Of a stretch of 64,000 nucleotides of DNA, positions 40,829-49,803 are shown piece by piece (the first letter of the stretch is position 1; every line of letters begins with the position of its first letter). A model generated the notes under the pieces. It had not been told where the DNA came from. It worked only from the letters and a program-made list of their open reading frames with translations, and searched no databases. This DNA comes from Serratia quinivorans (GTDB taxonomy: Bacteria > Pseudomonadota > Gammaproteobacteria > Enterobacterales > Enterobacteriaceae). Location of the stretch: the NCBI RefSeq assembly GCF_946227985.1, contig NZ_CAMKGL010000013.1, positions 62,001 to 126,000 of the forward strand. Direction: 5' to 3'. Both the position numbers and the translations under genes were made by a program.

Positions 40829-41547
40829 TATTCTTTCCTCTCAAACATCAAATCCCAAACGCCATGTCCCAGACGCTGGCCGCGTAATTCAAATTTTGTC
40901 AGTGGGCGTGAATCCGGGCGCGGCACGTAATCATTATCGCTGGAAAGATTACGATAGCCTGAGATCCCGTTCATAACCTCTAACATATGTTCTGCGTATG
41001 GCTGCCAGTCAGTGGCCATATGGAATACGCCGCCGACTTTCAATTTGCGCCGCACCAGTTCAACAAACGGCGTCTGTACGATGCGACGTTTGTTGTGGCG
41101 CGCTTTATGCCACGGATCGGGGAAGAACAGCTGCACCATGTCCAGCGAACCATCCGGGATCATATTCTCCAGCACCTCAACCGCGTCGTGACACATCACG
41201 CGCAGGTTGCTCAGTTCCGCTTCGGTAGCGTCGGCCAGGCAGGCGCCCACGCCCGGCGAGTGTACTTCAATCCCCAAGAAATTCTGCTGCGGGTTATGGC
41301 CCGCCATGGTCACCAGCGAGGCGCCCATGCCAAAACCGATCTCCAGCACGGTCGGCGCATCGCGCCCAAACAGTGCGGTGATATCGACAGGTTCAGCCTG
41401 ATACTCCACGCCCATCACCGGCCAATAGTTGTCCAGCGCGTGCTGCTGGCCTTTGGTCAACCGCCCCTGGCGGCGGACAAAACTGCGGATACGGCGCATC
41501 GCACGGCCGTTCTCATCAAATTCTGGGGAGATGACGTCATTAATCAT
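40828..41547 (-). CDS. trmB: tRNA (guanine-46-N7)-methyltransferase
   Basis: TrmB makes m7G46 in tRNA. The SAM site [15 protein letters not shown] is near residue 70 and [15 protein letters not shown] near 145 is the catalytic signature. [21 protein letters not shown] aligns with E. coli TrmB and gives the same 239 residues. The start is divergent from mutY, as in E. coli. Confidence 0.96.
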   Translation of the reverse strand: MINDVISPEFDENGRAMRRIRSFVRRQGRLTKGQQHALDNYWPVMGVEYQAEPVDITALFGRDAPTVLEIGFGMGASLVTMAGHNPQQNFLGIEVHSPGVGACLADATEAELSNLRVMCHDAVEVLENMIPDGSLDMVQLFFPDPWHKARHNKRRIVQTPFVELVRRKLKVGGVFHMATDWQPYAEHMLEVMNGISGYRNLSSDNDYVPRPDSRPLTKFELRGQRLGHGVWDLMFERKE

Positions 41548-41727
41548 AGTGCTTTCTGTCTGTTTGGCTGCCAATTAGGGAAACGCGCATTATGCAAAGA
41601 TACATTGGTTTAGCAAGTGTTCATCTTGTGTCCCTGCCGTGCGACGTCGGAAAGTTCCGGTTTACAGCATCATGACTCTATGCTGCAATCGCGCTTCATT
41701 TTCTGCCGGATATCGAATCTGCTTATG

Positions 41728-42825
41728 ATGCAAGCACAACAGTTCGCACAGGTGGTGCTTGACTGGTACCAGCGTTACGGCCGTAAAACCCTGCCGTGGC
41801 AGCTTGATAAAACCGCCTATAAAGTATGGCTCTCTGAGGTCATGTTGCAACAAACTCAGGTTGCCACCGTGATCCCTTACTTTGAACGCTTTATGGCACG
41901 TTTTCCCAACGTGCGTGCGCTGGCAGAAGCGCCGCTGGACGAAGTGCTGCACCTGTGGACCGGCCTGGGTTACTACGCCCGTGCTCGCAACCTTCACAAG
42001 GCCGCGCAGACTATTGTCGCACAGCACGGCGGCGAGTTCCCGACAACCTTTGAAGAAATCCACGCCCTGCCCGGTATTGGCCGCTCAACTGCCGGTGCGG
42101 TACTGTCATTGGCACTCGGCCAGCATTACCCGATCCTCGACGGCAACGTGAAGCGCGTGTTGGCTCGCTGCTATGCCGTCGAAGGCTGGCCGGGCAAAAA
42201 AGATGTCGAAAACCGGCTGTGGCAGATCAGTGAAGACGTCACCCCGGCGCAGGGCGTCGGTCAATTCAATCAGGCGATGATGGACCTGGGGGCGATGGTC
42301 TGCACCCGTTCCAAACCCAAGTGCGAGTTGTGCCCTCTCAACCTCGGTTGCATCGCCTATGCCCATCACAGTTGGGCGAAATACCCCGGTAAAAAGCCCA
42401 AGCAGACTCTGCCGGAGAAAACCGCCTACTTTTTATTGCTGCAACACGGCGAACGAGCCTGGCTGGAACAGCGCCCGGCCGTCGGCTTATGGGGCGGCCT
42501 GTTTTGTTTCCCGCAGTTCGGCGAACGCGAAGAGATGGAACTCTGGCTGCAACAACGCGGTCTGAAAAACAATCGCCAACAGCAGTTGACTGCATTTCGT
42601 CATACTTTCAGTCATTTCCATCTCGATATCGTGCCGATATGGTTGGAAATGAACGACGCGGCGGCCAGCATGGATGAGGGCGCCGGTCTCTGGTATAACT
42701 TGGCGCAGCCGCCATCGGTCGGGCTGGCAGCGCCGGTTGACCGCCTGTTACAACAGTTGGCGAAACAGTCACCACGCCAGCAGGGTTTATTTGGCGATAG
42801 CGCCATTGATGAGGAATTAGCATGA
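41728..42825 (+). CDS. mutY: A/G-specific adenine glycosylase
   Basis: MutY removes A mispaired with 8-oxoG. The helix-hairpin-helix [16 protein letters not shown] is near residue 115 with catalytic Asp in ILDGNVKR just after. The 4Fe-4S cysteines are in [17 protein letters not shown] near 192-208, followed by a C-terminal NUDIX-like 8-oxoG recognition domain. [13 protein letters not shown] aligns with E. coli; the upstream extension is not conserved. The 365 residues slightly exceed E. coli (350). It overlaps yggX by ATGA. Confidence 0.96.
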   Translation: MQAQQFAQVVLDWYQRYGRKTLPWQLDKTAYKVWLSEVMLQQTQVATVIPYFERFMARFPNVRALAEAPLDEVLHLWTGLGYYARARNLHKAAQTIVAQHGGEFPTTFEEIHALPGIGRSTAGAVLSLALGQHYPILDGNVKRVLARCYAVEGWPGKKDVENRLWQISEDVTPAQGVGQFNQAMMDLGAMVCTRSKPKCELCPLNLGCIAYAHHSWAKYPGKKPKQTLPEKTAYFLLLQHGERAWLEQRPAVGLWGGLFCFPQFGEREEMELWLQQRGLKNNRQQQLTAFRHTFSHFHLDIVPIWLEMNDAAASMDEGAGLWYNLAQPPSVGLAAPVDRLLQQLAKQSPRQQGLFGDSAIDEELA

Positions 42826-43094
42826 GCAGAACCATTTTTTGTACCTTCCTGCAGCGCGACGCCGAAGGGCAGGATTTTCAGCTTTATCCAGGGGAAGTCG
42901 GCAAACGCATCTATAACGAGATCTCGAAGGAAGCCTGGGCAGAATGGATGAAAAAACAAACCATGCTGATCAACGAGAAAAAACTGAACATGATGAACGT
43001 GGATGACCGCAAGCTGCTGGAAGCGGAAATGATCAAGTTCCTGTTCGAAGGGCACGACGTGCACATCGAAGGCTATACGCCACCGAGCGAATAA
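42822..43094 (+). CDS. yggX: Oxidative-damage-protection protein YggX
   Basis: A small Fe(II)-trafficking protein that protects Fe-S clusters from oxidative damage. The sequence [17 protein letters not shown] with Cys7 (residue 7 region) and [14 protein letters not shown] is typical. It is 90 residues long (91 in E. coli). Translationally coupled to mutY, itself an Fe-S protein, and followed by mltC. Confidence 0.95.
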   Translation: MSRTIFCTFLQRDAEGQDFQLYPGEVGKRIYNEISKEAWAEWMKKQTMLINEKKLNMMNVDDRKLLEAEMIKFLFEGHDVHIEGYTPPSE

Positions 43095-43149
43095 CGCTGT
43101 TGGGGCCAGGCGCTGGCCCTCTTCAATACTTCCCGTATACGGCTTTAAG

Positions 43150-44226
43150 ATGAAGAAAATTTTAGCTCTGCTAGTGATAGCGCCTTTGCTGATTTCCTGT
43201 TCCGGCAAAAAAAGTGAAGAAGTTAACGAAGCCCTGGTCAAAGACACCAACGGCTTTGAGATCCTGATGGGCCAATTCGCCCACAACATCGAGAATATCT
43301 GGGGTCTGAACGAAGTTCTGATCGCCGGGCCAAAAGATTACGTTAAATACACCGACCAGTATCAAACCCGTAGCCACATCAACTTTGATTCTGGTGCCAT
43401 CACCATTGAAACCATCGCCACCACCGATCCTGCCGCCCACCTGCGCCAGGCGATTATCAGCACCTTGCTGATGGGGGACGATCCGGGTTCCATCGATCTG
43501 TATTCCGACGTCAACGATATCCAGATCAGTAAAGAGCCGTTCCTGTACGGCCAGGTACTGGATAACAAAGGCGCGCCGATCCGTTGGGAATGGCGTGCGG
43601 CGCACTTCGCCGACTATCTGGTACAAACCAAGCTGCAAAAACGCACCTCCGGCCTGCACGTGATTTACTCGGTCACCATTCAACTGGTACCGAACCACCT
43701 GGACAAGCGTGCGCATAAATATCTGCCGATGGTCCGCAAGGCATCGGAGAAGTACGGAGTGGAAGAATCGCTGATCCTGGCGATTATGCAGACCGAATCG
43801 AGCTTTAACCCGTATGCGGTGAGCGGTTCAGATGCGTTGGGTCTGATGCAGGTGGTACAGCACACCGCCGGTAAGGACGTATTCCAGATGCGTGGGAAAT
43901 GGGGCAAACCAAGCCGCAGTTACCTGTTCGATCCGGAGAATAACATCGACACCGGCACCGCCTATCTGGCCATTTTGCAGAACAACTATTTGGGCGGCAT
44001 CCAGAACCCAACCTCGCGTCGCTACGCGGTGATCACCGCCTATAACGGCGGGGCGGGCAGTGTGCTGAGAGTGTTCTCCAGTGACAGAACCCGCGCGGTG
44101 GGTATTATCAACGGCATGCAACCGGGCGACGTCTACCAGACGCTGACCACCAAACATCCGGCCAGTGAATCACGCCGCTATCTGGTGAAGGTGAACAACG
44201 CGCAGAAGAGCTATCGACGCCGTTAA
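43150..44226 (+). CDS. mltC: Membrane-bound lytic murein transglycosylase C
   Basis: This outer-membrane lipoprotein cleaves peptidoglycan to give anhydro-muropeptides. The lipobox LLISC (Cys17) ends the signal peptide. The SLT domain begins near residue 195 with the catalytic Glu in [14 protein letters not shown], then ALGLMQVV and [15 protein letters not shown]. The 358 residues are near the 359 of E. coli. Confidence 0.96.
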   Translation: MKKILALLVIAPLLISCSGKKSEEVNEALVKDTNGFEILMGQFAHNIENIWGLNEVLIAGPKDYVKYTDQYQTRSHINFDSGAITIETIATTDPAAHLRQAIISTLLMGDDPGSIDLYSDVNDIQISKEPFLYGQVLDNKGAPIRWEWRAAHFADYLVQTKLQKRTSGLHVIYSVTIQLVPNHLDKRAHKYLPMVRKASEKYGVEESLILAIMQTESSFNPYAVSGSDALGLMQVVQHTAGKDVFQMRGKWGKPSRSYLFDPENNIDTGTAYLAILQNNYLGGIQNPTSRRYAVITAYNGGAGSVLRVFSSDRTRAVGIINGMQPGDVYQTLTTKHPASESRRYLVKVNNAQKSYRRR

Positions 44227-44273
44227 TCCCCCCGGTCAGGGCGGTCTTTCCCGTCGCCCTGGCCACCAGCCCC

Positions 44274-45386
44274 CTAAGCGATACTGTAGCCATTACGGCC
44301 AAGCGCCTTGGCGCGATACAGAGCCTGATCGGCTGCTGCCAGCAGTTGTTCACGGGTCTGTCCCGGCTGCCATTGCGCCACCCCCTGGCTGACCGTCACC
44401 CACTGCGCCACCTCAGAAGCCGCATGCGGCATCGCCAGACCGGCAAGCAACCCTTCTATCCTCTTCGCCACCTGGACCGCTTCACGGGCGTCAGATTTTG
44501 GCAGCAGGACAATAAACTCCTCACCGCCGTAGCGGGCTACCAGATCCTGCGAACGCCGGGTGGCACTTTCCAGACAGGCCGCTAAGCGGATCAGGCACTC
44601 GTCCCCCTGCTGATGACCATAGTGGTCGTTGTATTTTTTGAAAAAATCGACGTCCAGCAGGATCAGGGAAAACGGTGCCTGCAGGGTTGATTCCCGCAGC
44701 AGAACTGCATCAAAGTAGTTGTCGAAATAGCGTCGGTTGGCGATGCCGGTCAGCGGATCGCGGTTCGCCAGCTTGCTCAGGCGCTCAATCAGCCGTTTGT
44801 TTTCCTGCTCACGCTCGATCGCCAGTTGGAACCATTGCTCCAGCCGGCTCTGTGCCGAATAAATCAAAAACAGCATCAGCGCATAGGAGATCAGGTTCAC
44901 CAGCGAAAATGCACTGTTGATAAAGATGTTTTCGGCAATCGCCACCAGCAGCACCGGAATGCTGAACAGGAAAAACAACCGCGGGGACAGATAAAAAGCG
45001 ATCAGAGAAGAAAACAGCAGGCCGAGTGTTAACGGGTAAAGCAGATTAATACTGTCGGTGACGATCAGATGGTGAAAAACACCGCACCAACACAGGGCCA
45101 ACAACAGAATACAAACCACCCCGCCACGCCAGACGGCCTGTTCACCTCGGCAGGCCAACTGACGCAACGCAACAGAGGACAGAGCAGACACCAATACCAC
45201 ACCGCAGATAGCCGGTGCGCCACGCAACAAAGCAATCAGAGAGTGCTCGCCAAATGCTTGGGCACGCTGAAACAGTAGATAGAGCGCCAGTAGCACGTTG
45301 ACCAATAAGAACCAGTTAAAATTGCGTAGCGTCGAACGTCTTTTCTCTCTGCCGACCCAATCGAGATAACCCTCTTCTTTCATCAT
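44274..45386 (-). CDS. Membrane diguanylate cyclase (GGDEF)
   Basis: About six hydrophobic segments (residues 20-190) form an N-terminal sensor, followed by a short helix and a GGDEF domain at about 205-370. The active-site motif is GGEEF in RYGGEEFIVLLP. An RxxD inhibitory site (RSQD) lies exactly five residues upstream, so the enzyme should be active and feedback-inhibited by c-di-GMP. No EAL domain is present. It occupies the mltC-speC gap that holds nupG in E. coli. Either of two adjacent ATGs may be the start. Confidence 0.9.
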   Translation of the reverse strand: MMKEEGYLDWVGREKRRSTLRNFNWFLLVNVLLALYLLFQRAQAFGEHSLIALLRGAPAICGVVLVSALSSVALRQLACRGEQAVWRGGVVCILLLALCWCGVFHHLIVTDSINLLYPLTLGLLFSSLIAFYLSPRLFFLFSIPVLLVAIAENIFINSAFSLVNLISYALMLFLIYSAQSRLEQWFQLAIEREQENKRLIERLSKLANRDPLTGIANRRYFDNYFDAVLLRESTLQAPFSLILLDVDFFKKYNDHYGHQQGDECLIRLAACLESATRRSQDLVARYGGEEFIVLLPKSDAREAVQVAKRIEGLLAGLAMPHAASEVAQWVTVSQGVAQWQPGQTREQLLAAADQALYRAKALGRNGYSIA

Positions 45387-45462
45387 CTTATTCCGCTACT
45401 GAACACTTTTACCTAAAGGTAGCGCCAGCACTCGGCTTTGTCATCCCGAGCCAGGATGATTT

Positions 45463-45484
45463 AAAAGCGGCCCCTGCGGGCCGC
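45463..45484 (-). terminator. speC terminator
   Basis: On the minus strand GCGGCCC pairs with GGGCCGC around GCAG and is followed by TTTTAA, six bases after the speC stop. Confidence 0.85.
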
Positions 45485-45490
45485 CCAAGA

Positions 45491-47653
45491 CTATTGCTTG
45501 ATCATATAACCGAAGATACGTTTCCAGCCGTGATCCTTTTTCTCGATATACACGCCCTGCAGCTCCGGTGAGAAGCCGGGCAGCCGGTTGATGCCGTCTT
45601 CCAGCGCCAGGAAGTAACGTTGCACCGCCCCGCCCCACACTTCCCCCGGCACCACGCACAGCACGCCAGGTGGGTATGGCAGCGCGCCTTCCGCCGCAAT
45701 GCGGCCTTCCGCCTGGCCAATCGGCACCAGTTCGACGTTGTCGCGGATAAACTCCACGTTGGCATCCTGTGGGTTCATCATCACCTGCGGAAAATGACGC
45801 TGGCGGAACATTTCTTTCTGCAACTGTTTGACGTCAAAGCTGACATACAGGTCATGCATTTCCTGGCACAGCTGGCGAAGGGTATAGCCGCGATAGCGCT
45901 GTTCATTCTTGCGATACACCGTTGGCAGCACCACGCTCAGCGGCGCGTCTTCTTCCACATAGCGTTCGAACTGCACCAGCATCTCCACCAGTTGTTCCAT
46001 CTTGGCCGGGCTTTCCGCCGGGGTCAGCAGGAACAGGATCGAGTTAAGATCGCATTTCTCCGGCACTATGCCGTTCTCACGCAGGAAGTTGGCCAGAATA
46101 GTCGCCGGTACGCCAAACTCGGTGTACTGACCGGTTGCCGCGTCAATGCCCGGGGTAGTCAGCAGCAGTTTGCACGGATCGACCAGATACTGATCCTGCG
46201 CGTACCCTTCAAAACCGTGCCATTTTTCATCCGGCACAAAGTTGAAGAAACGCGCATCGTTGGCGATCAGATCGGTGTCGTAATCCTGCCAATTTTTACC
46301 CGCCACCTGCGGCGGAATAAACGGCCTGAGCTGCGAGCAACGTTCCAGCAGTTGCTTGCGCGTCTCGATACCCAGCTTCACGCAGTCCAGCCACATACGG
46401 CGACCAGCGGCCCCGGCATGCATCTTGGCGTTAACGTCCAGCGCGGCGAACAGTGGGTAGAACGGGCTGGTAGAGGCATGCAGCATGAAAGCATTATTGA
46501 GATGCTTGTGGTTGCAGTGGCGCTTTTGGCCCTTGATGTGATCGTCTTTCTTGTGAATTTGCGAGGTCTGCGAGAAACCGGCCTGCTGCTTGTGTACCGA
46601 CTGGGTGACAAAGATGCCCGGATCCAGTTCATCGAGCTCCAGCAACAGCGGCGAGCACTCTTTCAGCATCGGAATAAAGCCTTCGTACCCCACCCAGGCA
46701 GAGTCAAACAGAATGTAGTCACACAGGTGGCCGATGGTATCGATCACCTGACGGGCGTTATAAATGGTGCCGTCGTAAGTACCGAGCTGAATAATCGCCA
46801 GGCGGAACGGGCGTGCTGCGTCAGCTTTCTCTGGCGCCACTTCGCGGATTTGCTCGCGCAGGTAACGCTCATCAAAGCAGCGCGAATCTATGCCGCCAAT
46901 AAAACCAAACGGGTTACGCGCGGTTTCCAGATAGACCGGCGTTGCCCCGGCCTGGATCAGTGCACCGTGGTGGTTGGACTTGTGGTTGTTGCGATCGAAC
47001 AACACCAAATCACCACGGGTCAGCAAAGCATTGGTCACGACCTTATTGGCGGCAGAGGTACCATTGAGCACGAAATAGGTTTTATCGGCGTTGAATACCC
47101 GTGCCGCATGCTTTTGTGCATCCTTGGCCGAACCTTCGTGGATCAACAAGTCGCCGAGCTTAACGTCGGCGTTGCACATGTCGGAACGAAAAAGCGTTTC
47201 ACCGTAGAACTCAAAAAACTTCCGGCCGGCCGGATGCTTACGGAAAAACTCGCCGCCCTGATGGCCCGGGCAGGCAAAGGTTGAGTTTTCCATTTCCACA
47301 TAGGTTTTCAGCGTCTTGAAAAACGGCGGCAGCAGCGCCTGCTCGTAGGCATCGGCGGCAGCTTCGAGCTGTGCCATGTAGAACGCCTTGCTGGCGCCTT
47401 CCAGCGCAAAAACACCGCTGATCAACGGCAGGTAGTCCGGAGAGAGATGCTCGTCCCCTGCTACCGCCACAAAGGTCGGGATCTCGAACCCGGTCGCTTT
47501 GAGCTGCGCCAGATGACCTGCGTTGACGTCATCAACCGACACCACTAACGCGGCCACGTCGGTGTAGTCCGTTTGCTCGATGCGGACGACCTGACGCAGT
47601 GTTTCAATGGTGGCAACCAAACTGGCGCTGGTGGCTATTTTCAATTCTTTCAT
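45491..47653 (-). CDS. speC: Ornithine decarboxylase (biosynthetic)
   Basis: This PLP-dependent fold-I decarboxylase converts ornithine to putrescine. The PLP lysine is in TQSVHKQQAGFSQTSQ near residue 350; FDRNNHKSNHHGALIQAG lies near 220. The start MKELKIATSASL gives 720 residues. The N-terminal wing and C-terminal domain resemble E. coli SpeC (711) more than SpeF, and the position after mltC also fits speC. The frame could be read further upstream, but that extension is not conserved. Confidence 0.92.
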   Translation of the reverse strand: MKELKIATSASLVATIETLRQVVRIEQTDYTDVAALVVSVDDVNAGHLAQLKATGFEIPTFVAVAGDEHLSPDYLPLISGVFALEGASKAFYMAQLEAAADAYEQALLPPFFKTLKTYVEMENSTFACPGHQGGEFFRKHPAGRKFFEFYGETLFRSDMCNADVKLGDLLIHEGSAKDAQKHAARVFNADKTYFVLNGTSAANKVVTNALLTRGDLVLFDRNNHKSNHHGALIQAGATPVYLETARNPFGFIGGIDSRCFDERYLREQIREVAPEKADAARPFRLAIIQLGTYDGTIYNARQVIDTIGHLCDYILFDSAWVGYEGFIPMLKECSPLLLELDELDPGIFVTQSVHKQQAGFSQTSQIHKKDDHIKGQKRHCNHKHLNNAFMLHASTSPFYPLFAALDVNAKMHAGAAGRRMWLDCVKLGIETRKQLLERCSQLRPFIPPQVAGKNWQDYDTDLIANDARFFNFVPDEKWHGFEGYAQDQYLVDPCKLLLTTPGIDAATGQYTEFGVPATILANFLRENGIVPEKCDLNSILFLLTPAESPAKMEQLVEMLVQFERYVEEDAPLSVVLPTVYRKNEQRYRGYTLRQLCQEMHDLYVSFDVKQLQKEMFRQRHFPQVMMNPQDANVEFIRDNVELVPIGQAEGRIAAEGALPYPPGVLCVVPGEVWGGAVQRYFLALEDGINRLPGFSPELQGVYIEKKDHGWKRIFGYMIKQ

Positions 47654-48409
47654 TGTGCTAAGTCTCAAACGGTTAAGGATGAGGTGGTGCCACGGGGCAC
47701 GGTGATGGGATAACAAAGATTATCCCGGCAAATTGATGTCCGGCGTTGCAGCATGGAGCGTAAACGCAACTATCCAAAATAATTGGAGTTTCATCAAGGC
47801 GGCAAGTGAACACGTCCCGATGAGCTGACATCAGTCAGTGATTCGGGCGTGTGAATGTAGCCAACACAGATGCAACTTCAAGTATGAAGGATATATCGGG
47901 GACTGGTATCGGCAGCGTCCAATAGACATCAGTAAAATCAGAACCGCAGCTCTATTTTTAATAATGCCTAACAGCGAGCATCAGATAGCCTTACCGCATG
48001 GCAGGCTGGGCGTTTTTGACGGATTGCGTTCGGGAAGGGTAACGGTTGAGTAACGGCATCATTTGATGTCTGGTGCGCAGTGGCGCTTGAGTAACAAAAC
48101 CAGTCATGCCAGTAACCCTCTGACTTAAATGAGCGCAAACACCGTTAAGAGACGAAGAGTGCTAAAATTTGCGCAATGATTGCATGTTTTTTTATGAGGT
48201 TCAAGTGACAATTATGCTGATTTAATTACGGAAAAATAACGATTAACATGTTGTAAATTAAAGAATAAAAAAAATACAGAAAAATCAAAATGGTATAAAT
48301 AGACGTTTTTTTTGCATATCTATCACCAAACAACACCACTGACTCTCACCTTCCCCACCTACCATTGCATGAAAATAGAGCAACCGATCGGCTTTGTGAC
48401 AGAAAGCGA
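47654..48409. other. speC-tRNA intergenic region
   Basis: Holds the speC leader with two small hairpins (GTGCCCC / GGGGCAC near 47690 and GGGATAA / TTATCCC near 47707), an ERIC element and a very AT-rich stretch at 48200-48340. A plus-strand frame at 47838-48053 runs through the ERIC and is not convincing. Confidence 0.6.
47771..47895. repeat. ERIC (IRU) element, diverged
   Basis: Starts TATCCAAAATAATT, has the centre CGTCCCGATGAGCTGACATC and AGTCAGTGATTCGGGCG, and ends GATGCAACTTCAAG then GAAGGATATA. Length (125 bp) and order match an ERIC unit with substitutions. It lies upstream of speC. Confidence 0.8.
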
Positions 48410-48438
48410 TTGACGATTTCCGGCCAATAGGGTTAAAT
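48410..48438 (+). promoter_or_regulatory. Promoter of tRNA-Phe
   Basis: TTGACG and TTAAAT are 17 bp apart, followed by the GC-rich discriminator GCGCCCCG directly before the tRNA. This is the form of a stringently controlled stable-RNA promoter. Confidence 0.7.
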
Positions 48439-48448
48439 GCGCCCCGTT

Positions 48449-48524
48449 GCCCGGATAGCTCAGTCGGTAGAGCAGGGGATTGAAAATCCCCGTGTCCTTG
48501 GTTCGATTCCGAGTCCGGGCACCA
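48449..48524 (+). tRNA. pheU: tRNA-Phe (GAA)
   Basis: The 76-nt sequence starts GCCCGGATAGCTCAG and ends TCCGGGCACCA with encoded CCA. The anticodon loop reads ATTGAAAAT with anticodon GAA, and GTTCGATTC forms the T loop. It is essentially identical to E. coli tRNA-Phe. The tRNA 3' end borders the ICE and is its likely attachment site. Confidence 0.98.
48505..48524. other. Probable ICE attachment site at the tRNA-Phe 3' end
   Basis: ICEs and islands at tRNA-Phe genes usually recombine within the tRNA 3' end. The integrase gene starts 200 bp away on the other side. No second copy of this segment is visible up to 64000, so the far end lies outside the window. Confidence 0.5.
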
Positions 48525-48652
48525 CTAATTCTGCATGAAAGCACGCTGGTTAGAGGTAACCTCTTTAACGGGCGGAACAAAGGAACTAGCAAGTTGATAT
48601 CGCAGTGTTTTTCGAATTTGCACACTCGATGTTAATAACTAGGCTCCTCTTA

Positions 48653-48687
48653 AAAAGGATGCCTGTGTGCTAGCACAGGCGTCCTTT
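48653..48687 (-). terminator. Integrase terminator
   Basis: AAAGGACGCCTGTG and CACAGGCATCCTTT (minus strand, one mismatch) pair around CTAGCA and are followed by TTAAGAGG, 36 bases after the integrase stop. Confidence 0.8.
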
Positions 48688-48722
48688 TCTCGATCGCTGT
48701 TGATTTTTACAGCTTGTTAAAG

Positions 48723-49736
48723 TTATGTCAAGGCTAGCCTGATCTCTTCCTCACGCATTGGTATTACGTCCATATACAGTGATAATTCATCTTCTAACGC
48801 TTGACCGGTGATCTTCAAATCTAGTTCGACATATTCCATAGTTGTACTGACACTTCGATGCCCCAGCAAACCTTTAACCATGGCCAAATTTCGGTCCGGT
48901 GACTTCATCATCTCGGTCGCCAGAGTGTGTCTGAATCGATGTGGACTCACCTTAAAACCGCATTCTTTCGTTAGCCTGGTGAAGAATGAGCGAACAGGTT
49001 GGATTGCCGGCTCTGAGTCAACTTCACCTAATGGATTCAAGAATCGCTCTACATCAAATAGATAATCAGCTGGTTCGGCCCCTTGCGCTATAGCGCGGTC
49101 AACAAGTATTCGCATCCTTTCCCGGACAAAGCTCACAATAGGAACTAACCACTCGCGATGTGTTTTACTGCCTTCTTTACACAGCAACATCGAGTTAGTC
49201 TCCAGGTCTACATCCATGAGCCGTATATGTAATAACTGATTTTGCCGCATCCCAGTCGAACGCAACACATCAATGACGGTCCGCCAATACCACACAGGAA
49301 ACAGCGCGCAGGGACGGCATTTACCTACCCGCAATTTTTCTCGCTCTTCAAATTGTTCTAACACCAGATTCACTTTTACCAGTTGGTCACGGTTCAGTAT
49401 TTTTTTTCGCTTGCTTCCCGGTGGCACTTGCGTTTCATTCAGCGGATTTTCCTCTAAATTGAGCCATTTTTTCTTTATTCCCTGATTGTAAATAGCACGT
49501 AAGTGCCGAGCTTTATTATTCCATGTACTGGTTGTTAACCCCCTACCCAGCATATCTCTACGCCATAAAATCAGTTCTCGGTTTGTGACTTCTTCCGGTA
49601 ACGTGTCATACCCAATAAATTTCCTGAAAACAGCAACTACTCTACGATAGCTCTTTTCAGTTTCAGGCCGTAACGCCTTCGAGAAAAAATACTCTTCGAG
49701 CAAAGTATCCCAATCCATAACACGCGATTTATGCAT
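48723..49736 (-). CDS. ICE tyrosine integrase
   Basis: A site-specific tyrosine recombinase that should integrate and excise the element at tRNA-Phe. A SAM-like core-binding domain spans about residues 5-105. The catalytic domain has Arg in LRSTGMRQNQLL near 170, HRFRHTLATEM (His-x-x-Arg) near 265, LLGHRSVSTTMEYVE with the second His and the nucleophile Tyr near 290-305. I start at MHKSRVMDWDTLL, preceded by AGGGGGGAT; the ATG 16 codons earlier lacks a ribosome site. The 337-residue size is smaller than P4-type integrases. Confidence 0.92.
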   Translation of the reverse strand: MHKSRVMDWDTLLEEYFFSKALRPETEKSYRRVVAVFRKFIGYDTLPEEVTNRELILWRRDMLGRGLTTSTWNNKARHLRAIYNQGIKKKWLNLEENPLNETQVPPGSKRKKILNRDQLVKVNLVLEQFEEREKLRVGKCRPCALFPVWYWRTVIDVLRSTGMRQNQLLHIRLMDVDLETNSMLLCKEGSKTHREWLVPIVSFVRERMRILVDRAIAQGAEPADYLFDVERFLNPLGEVDSEPAIQPVRSFFTRLTKECGFKVSPHRFRHTLATEMMKSPDRNLAMVKGLLGHRSVSTTMEYVELDLKITGQALEDELSLYMDVIPMREEEIRLALT

Positions 49737-49803
49737 GATATCCCCCCTGTTTAAATAGAAGCCTTGCGAACATTCGGTGATCACAAGACATGATTAATCC
49801 CTA

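Noticed and set aside
45620..47284. 554-codon plus-strand frame opposite speC
   Set aside because: Pure antisense shadow of a highly conserved decarboxylase.
47838..48053. 71-codon frame upstream of the tRNA
   Set aside because: It runs through the ERIC element and lacks a ribosome site.
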